Under the pieces are notes generated by a model. That model did no database searches, was not told the origin of the DNA, and saw only the letters and a list, made by a program, of their open reading frames with translations. From Cephalopachus bancanus (Eukaryota > Chordata > Mammalia > Primates > Tarsiidae): DNA of 64,000 nt. Both the position numbers and the translations under genes were made by a program. Below are positions 59,186-64,000 of the stretch, in pieces; positions within the stretch are counted from its first letter, which is position 1; the number at the start of each line of letters is the position of its first letter. The stretch is taken from the NCBI GenBank assembly GCA_027257055.1, contig JAPVLO010000003.1, positions 7,257,501-7,321,500 of the forward strand, in the 5' to 3' direction.

Positions 59186-60000
59186 CTTTCTTTTCCTAAT
59201 AAGACATTTTTTCAATATCTCAAAACCAGAAAATTTTGTTCAAACAAAATCTTTAAAGTAAGTGTAGAAAAGTCAAGCAATATAATGAGGGCAGGTCTTT
59301 ATATGGAGACAAGCTTTAGGATAGCTCATTTACTTTTAAATTTTTAACAAACACATATTGTACTTAATATTTACTTAAAATTTTATTAAAGATGACATAG
59401 CAATATATAATCTGTGGTCATTTCTTTTGATGCACTTATTTTGAAGGACTTCCATCTTTCCACAGTTTTCTCTTCTTTTCTTTTAGTACTTTTGTTGTAG
59501 GTGGTAGTGTCACTATTTTGTTTTTTAAAATTTTGTTTTGCAATTCCATTTTTCCCCCCAAAACCAAACAATGATTATTACAAGCTAAGTTATTCTTTGT
59601 CTTTTGTTGTTGTTGTTGTTGTTTTTTCTAAGACACAGGCGTTCTCTATGACACTGAGGCTGATGTGCAGTGGTCCAATAATAATTCATTGCAGCCTTGT
59701 ACTCCTGGGCTTAAGTGAGCCTCTCAGTCTCTCAAGTAGTTAGAACTATGGGCATGTACCATCACTCTTGGCTAATGTTTTAGTATTTTGTAGAAATGGG
59801 CTCTTGCTGTATTGCCCAGGCTTGTCCTCAACTCAAGTACTCCTAGTGCCTTGGCTTCCCAAGGGGCTAAAATTGCAAATGTGAGCCACCCCACTCACCT
59901 TTCTTTTCCTAATAAGCCATTTTTTCAATATCTCAGAACCAGAAAATTTTTTGTTCAAATAAAATCTTTAAAGTAAGTGTAGAAAAGCCAAGCAATATAA
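59186..60000 (+). repeat. 100-bp direct repeat pair flanking an old Alu
   Basis: 59186-59285 and 59899-60000 match with four substitutions and one 2-base length difference. The flanks outside the pair do not match. Confidence 0.92.
59626..59898 (-). mobile_element. Old Alu
   Basis: Reverse dimeric Alu with heavy divergence after a (ttg)n run: tgatgtgcagtggtccaata to ggggctaaaattgcaaatgt and gagccacc. It ends where the second direct-repeat copy starts. Confidence 0.75.
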
Positions 60001-60545
60001 GGAGAGCTGTTCTCTGCATGGTGAGAAGGTAAATAGCCATCCAGCAAAGGAGTCACAGATACTTATCAGTAAGGCCATGAAGCACAGACATTAAAAAAGG
60101 TTTTGTAGAGGAAAGTAGAAGACAGGCAACCTCCAAACCTGTATTATCCCATGGATTAGGCCAGACATAGACACTTTTAGGCACAACGGCCATCATTCCA
60201 AAAGAGTGAAGCCTACGCTCAGTCATTTAAATGACTATGGAGCAATGGAAGTCCCCTGGTTGGAGTAGTTTTATTTGAATGAAGTCTCAGAGCCTAAAAA
60301 CTGGTATCAGCTTGTTTTTTCATTGAGCCAACTCAGAACTGCTGATCCGGTTGTCTGCTAAACTCCCAAAAGGGAGAAGAAAATAAGTCTAAAATGGAAT
60401 GAAATTTGTATCTCTTCAGCACATCTTCCTTCTTGAGCAAGATAAAACAAACCTTTAGCAACTTATATCTGCAAAGTCCCTTTTGCCACCTAATATATTA
60501 ATAACATATCAATAACATTATCCTAGACTGGACACTAGGCTAAAG
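60001..60545. other. Unassigned DNA
   Basis: No gene or repeat supported. Confidence 0.35.
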
Positions 60546-60559
60546 GTGGGGATTGTGAA

Positions 60560-60790
60560 TGCGGACAAAAGTCTGTCTAATACAACACACAAACATTAAC
60601 CAGAAAAAACTTGATGTAGCTATGATAATATCACACAGAATAGACTTTACTAGAGATAAATAAGATACTTTATAATGTTGAAAGAGTCAGTTAAATAGGC
60701 AGCATAACAAGATTATAATAATGGGAGGCATGAATCAATAGATAAAAAGAATGCATTCTACCCAAAGACTTATAAATTAAAGTAAATCCA
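60560..60790 (+). mobile_element. L1 ORF2 remnant
   Basis: cttgatgtagctatgataat, cacagaatagactttactag and ataatgttgaaagagtcag are worn L1 endonuclease-region phrases. Confidence 0.55.
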
Positions 60791-61094
60791 GTTGTAGTTA
60801 TTTTGTAAAAAATAAATAAAGGTAGAAGATACTTATCACAGTTCTAGGGAACTGACTTAACTCTAAGACATTAAAAAAAAGAAAGAAAAAAGATAACTCA
60901 TACACAAGGAAAAACAATAGGCTATAAAACAACCCTCAATAAGAAAGTGAAATAATACCTTCAAAATTCTTCAACATAATACTTATCAATTTATAAACAG
61001 GAACTCAGAAAAGCATAATTTTTAAAGTGAGGAAAAACCAAAACTATTCAGATGAAATAAAATTAGAGTTAACCACATATTCTCCTAAAAAAAA

Positions 61095-61310
61095 ATTATT
61101 TTTTTATTTTTTATTTTTTTACTTTTTAAATTATTTATTTATTATAAAGATGTGGGGTACAATTCAGGGTTAGGTATACAAACATTGATCATGCAGGTAC
61201 CCTTGTTGATGAGGTATACCCCTCCCTCCCCTAGCAGTTTCCCTCAACTGCCAGTCCCACCCCCCCTCGACAGTTCTCCACTATTACCATTCGCGACTAA
61301 AAAAAATGTT
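61095..61310 (-). mobile_element. L1 3' UTR fragment, minus strand
   Basis: T-rich start, then attataaagatgtggggtac, gggttaggtatacaaacatt, as the reverse of the 3' end seen at 62,290. Confidence 0.75.
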
Positions 61311-62280
61311 GAGACATACTTCAATAATATGAAAAAGATGAAGGATACCAAAAGAAATATCTGAGAAAGGAAAAAAATGTTACCATGTAAGCATATTTTA
61401 TAAACAGAGAGGATATAGAAGTTATATTGTAATCTATTTATGTTGTATATTCAAACATATTCAAATAAAAATTATTAAAATGCTCATATGTCACAAGGAG
61501 TTTGATAGAAGGACATCTTTCAGCTCCTTTTATTGTTCTGGAGGAAGTTAAAGTACCGATTAATTCAGACACTGTATATTTATCCATGCAAGATAACATT
61601 TCAGGGATAATAAATTCAATCAATCAAAAGAAAGGAAAGAAGGGGAAAAGTACAGAAAATATAGTGTGATATATAAGGGCAAATATAAATGAAAAATAAA
61701 GAGCAATTCTTTCTTTTGAAAACAGGGGAGAAGACTGCCTACTGTTCCCTCTTTTTAGAGCAAGTCCCAGGTATTGTTTATATTGTATACACGTATATAA
61801 TGGGTTATATCTATTTGGTGAGTTTTTTTTTTATATTTGCAATCTCTTAGAAAATTGTCTGTGATACATATTTCATTCAGGATTCATGCTTATTCAAAAT
61901 AAATTGTTTTCTTTGTTTTTTGCTTTTGTGGAGAGATTTTCTGGTTTGGGCAAAGATTTTGATTTTAATTACATTTCCTCACCAATTCTGACAACTAGAT
62001 GAAATATCTGGAAGTTCCCAAACTAAGGAACTAACTAAAAGTCTGTGACAACACCAAAGTCAGATAAGACACCCTGAAATATAAAAAGTTAACCTTCAAG
62101 TTCTCTGCTCTTTTGAAATATTTACCCAGTGAAACACCCTTTCCAAATTCATTTGCTGCTAAATAAGTATGGCTAATGTGGGCTCTAAAATCTTGCCTGG
62201 ATTTTCATATAGTTGGAAAACATGGAAAGATAGGAATATTGCCTGTAGATATTTTTCTTAAAAGGTTGTTGACAGTAGTC
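61311..62280. other. AT-rich DNA, nothing recognised
   Basis: No gene or repeat supported. Confidence 0.4.
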
Positions 62281-62289
62281 GATATCCTC

Positions 62290-62400
62290 CTGGGGAAGGG
62301 GAGGCACACCTCATCCATAAGGGTAACTGCACAAGGAACATTTGTATACCTAACCCTGAATTATACCCCACAATTTCAAAATAAAAATTAAAAGAGAATA
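62290..62400 (+). mobile_element. L1 3' UTR end, plus strand
   Basis: aaggaacatttgtatacct, aaccctgaattatacccca and an A-rich tail match the reverse of 61,140-61,200. Confidence 0.7.
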
Positions 62401-64000
62401 AATAAAGAAATAAAGGCATGTCTACTATTTCTTCTGTTATTTAATATTGTTTTGTCCTATAAAAAATAAATAAATAAAAGGTTGATACATCTCTCTTTTG
62501 GATGGCTATATGAAAATTCAGCCTTACAGCAGTGTAAGGATATTTATTTTTATTTGGATAAATTAATATACTTAATGGGACTCTTAGGCCCCATCCCAAG
62601 CAAATGAATCACTGGCATTTATGGGATGGATGTAATTTAAAGAAAAAAAGATTTAGATAGAAAAATAGATTGAGAAAAATGGAAGAGAAAATTCGAGAGC
62701 TAAAGGCATTTTTCTTTTTACTGAACGCTTCTCCTTTCTTTGCTATTTCTGCTCCCTCTGCTTCTCTTGATTATCTCCATTCCCTACATCTCCAGCCTTC
62801 TTTCTATTTGCCTCAGACTTAATCCTGGAAAGAGGGATGTGATGATCTTCTAGATATGTGGTTCCCCTCAGCAGTGGATTTTGCTGTAAAGAAGGAGGCA
62901 GGCACAACTTATTTAACTGGTAATGAACTACCTGCTGTGTTTGAAGACACAGGTTTGTATGCCTTGTGGCCTCATCCCTGAGCCCACTCCAAGTCTTAGC
63001 TCAGATTCCACCATCCCTTAATACACATTTTGGAACTGGAAAAGCAGACATGATAAAGAGATGCTGAAATAACAAAGGATTTTCATAAAAGGCTGTGACC
63101 CTGTATAAAAACAACAAGATGAAGAGTAGCTGCACTGGTCACTTAGAAAAAGACAAACAAACTAGTTGTTAAACTGATGAATGTCACAACAGGAAGGGAA
63201 ATCAAGGTGCCATATATTTAATATTTCTTGGTCTCATTTTGAGGAAACCAGCCCTTCCTGTTTATAGATCCCCACAAGTTGATGCTTTGGGGTCCAGAAG
63301 ATCACCACATCAAGGAATCTTGTAGCAATAGAAACCAAGTATCTGTCATCTTCCACAACTTTGGAAAAACTAAGAATATAGAAACTCATCAAGAGCAGTG
63401 GCCAGTGACCATACTTGAAGTCTTTCTGGTAAAGAGCTGGGAGAACTTACAGCTATATATCCAAAAGATGTGTGAGTAATCTGTTGATTTCCATTACCAA
63501 TTTGTTGAAATTTTCTCAAAATTGACTAGCACAGACCTTGGGAGCAGACCAACACAGTACTCTAGTCTTAGCAATTTTTGTTTCATTTTTCCTGGGTCTA
63601 TCTCTGGTCGATCCAAAGCCAAGTGAAATAAAAGGTGGTAGAAGGAAAGAATAGATTATTACTCAAGTATCAAGCAACTGCTACTCAGTTGTGGAACAAT
63701 CTAGGAAAAACTCCCCCAAAAGAAAGAAGAAATTAAAGTCTGCTGTGTTGTCTGCCCTGAACTCTTTAGTAAATCCTAGCCAATTTGTATTGAAAACAAA
63801 GAAAAGAGAATGTATGGCATTATAGCAATAAACTAGGACGTTGAAGAGGAATTGTAGAAAAAGGCCCCGGAGGATGTAGGAATTGCAGAGACAAAACCCA
63901 GGTAGGGAATACTTAACACATGACTTGAAATTGAGAGATTGACAGAATCTTGGAAGTAGGAGCTGGTAAACTGTATATGGCAATGACTTTCCCCTTGGTC
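62401..64000. other. Unassigned DNA to the window end
   Basis: No gene. Short frames at 63279-63479 (+) and 63681-63983 (-) have no recognisable domain. Confidence 0.4.

Noticed and set aside
1..64000. CRISPR arrays, tRNA, rRNA and snRNA genes
   Set aside because: No regularly spaced direct repeats and no cloverleaf or U6/7SK/Y-RNA-like sequence was seen. The tRNA-like strings are only the primer sites of the proviruses.

Overview
This is AT-rich, repeat-dense nuclear DNA of a primate. I find no exon of a cellular protein gene and no functional RNA gene. The best species clue is a set of seven Alu copies of one distinctive subfamily. Each starts gccgggctcggtggctca and has a caataaatcaaaaaatcag linker before the right arm. 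They differ from the human AluS/Y, lemur and galago patterns I know. I infer a tarsier or close relative from memory; no database was searched. Ancient mammal-wide repeats (MIR, L2, MER5-like, MaLR LTRs, old L1, Tigger-like) fill much of the rest.

Layout. 1-8.0 kb: a head-to-head mariner-like element carrying an Alu, two further Alus, a solo ERV LTR with TATA box and poly(A) signal, a purine tract, a MaLR LTR, decayed L1 and a second mariner-like copy. 8,035-16,163: provirus A, an 8.1-kb class I (gamma-like) endogenous retrovirus. It has two LTRs, 4-bp ACAC target duplications, a proline-tRNA primer site, gag-pro-pol-env in order and a polypurine tract. Every reading frame is broken except the env transmembrane part. 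16.2-28.8 kb: mostly unassigned AT-rich DNA with an Alu, a CA microsatellite, MaLR, L1 and L2 remnants. 28,864-36,119: one old MaLR LTR split by provirus B (29,098-35,407; class I, threonine-tRNA-like primer site, TCCT target duplications, gag/pol remnants, no recognisable env) and by a 556-bp mariner-like element. 36.1-42.5 kb: an old plus-strand L1 broken by a minus-strand L1. 42.5-50.2 kb: MaLR, Alus, mariner, hAT-like and MIR copies. 50.85-53.4 kb: an unassigned segment with a 48-bp-arm hairpin, a 3' L1 fragment split by a young Alu, and a Tigger-like element. 53.4-64 kb: mostly unassigned DNA with MIR, MER5-like and L1 remnants, an old Alu and a 100-bp direct repeat.

The genes do not work together in any cellular pathway. 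They are the fossil gene sets of two proviruses. The observations most worth checking are a perfect 188-bp tandem duplication in provirus B, the 48-bp-arm hairpin and the unassigned DNA around it, the uninterrupted 209-codon env transmembrane frame of provirus A, unequal LTRs on provirus A, the internally deleted mariner family with one chimeric copy, and the direct repeat near 59-60 kb.
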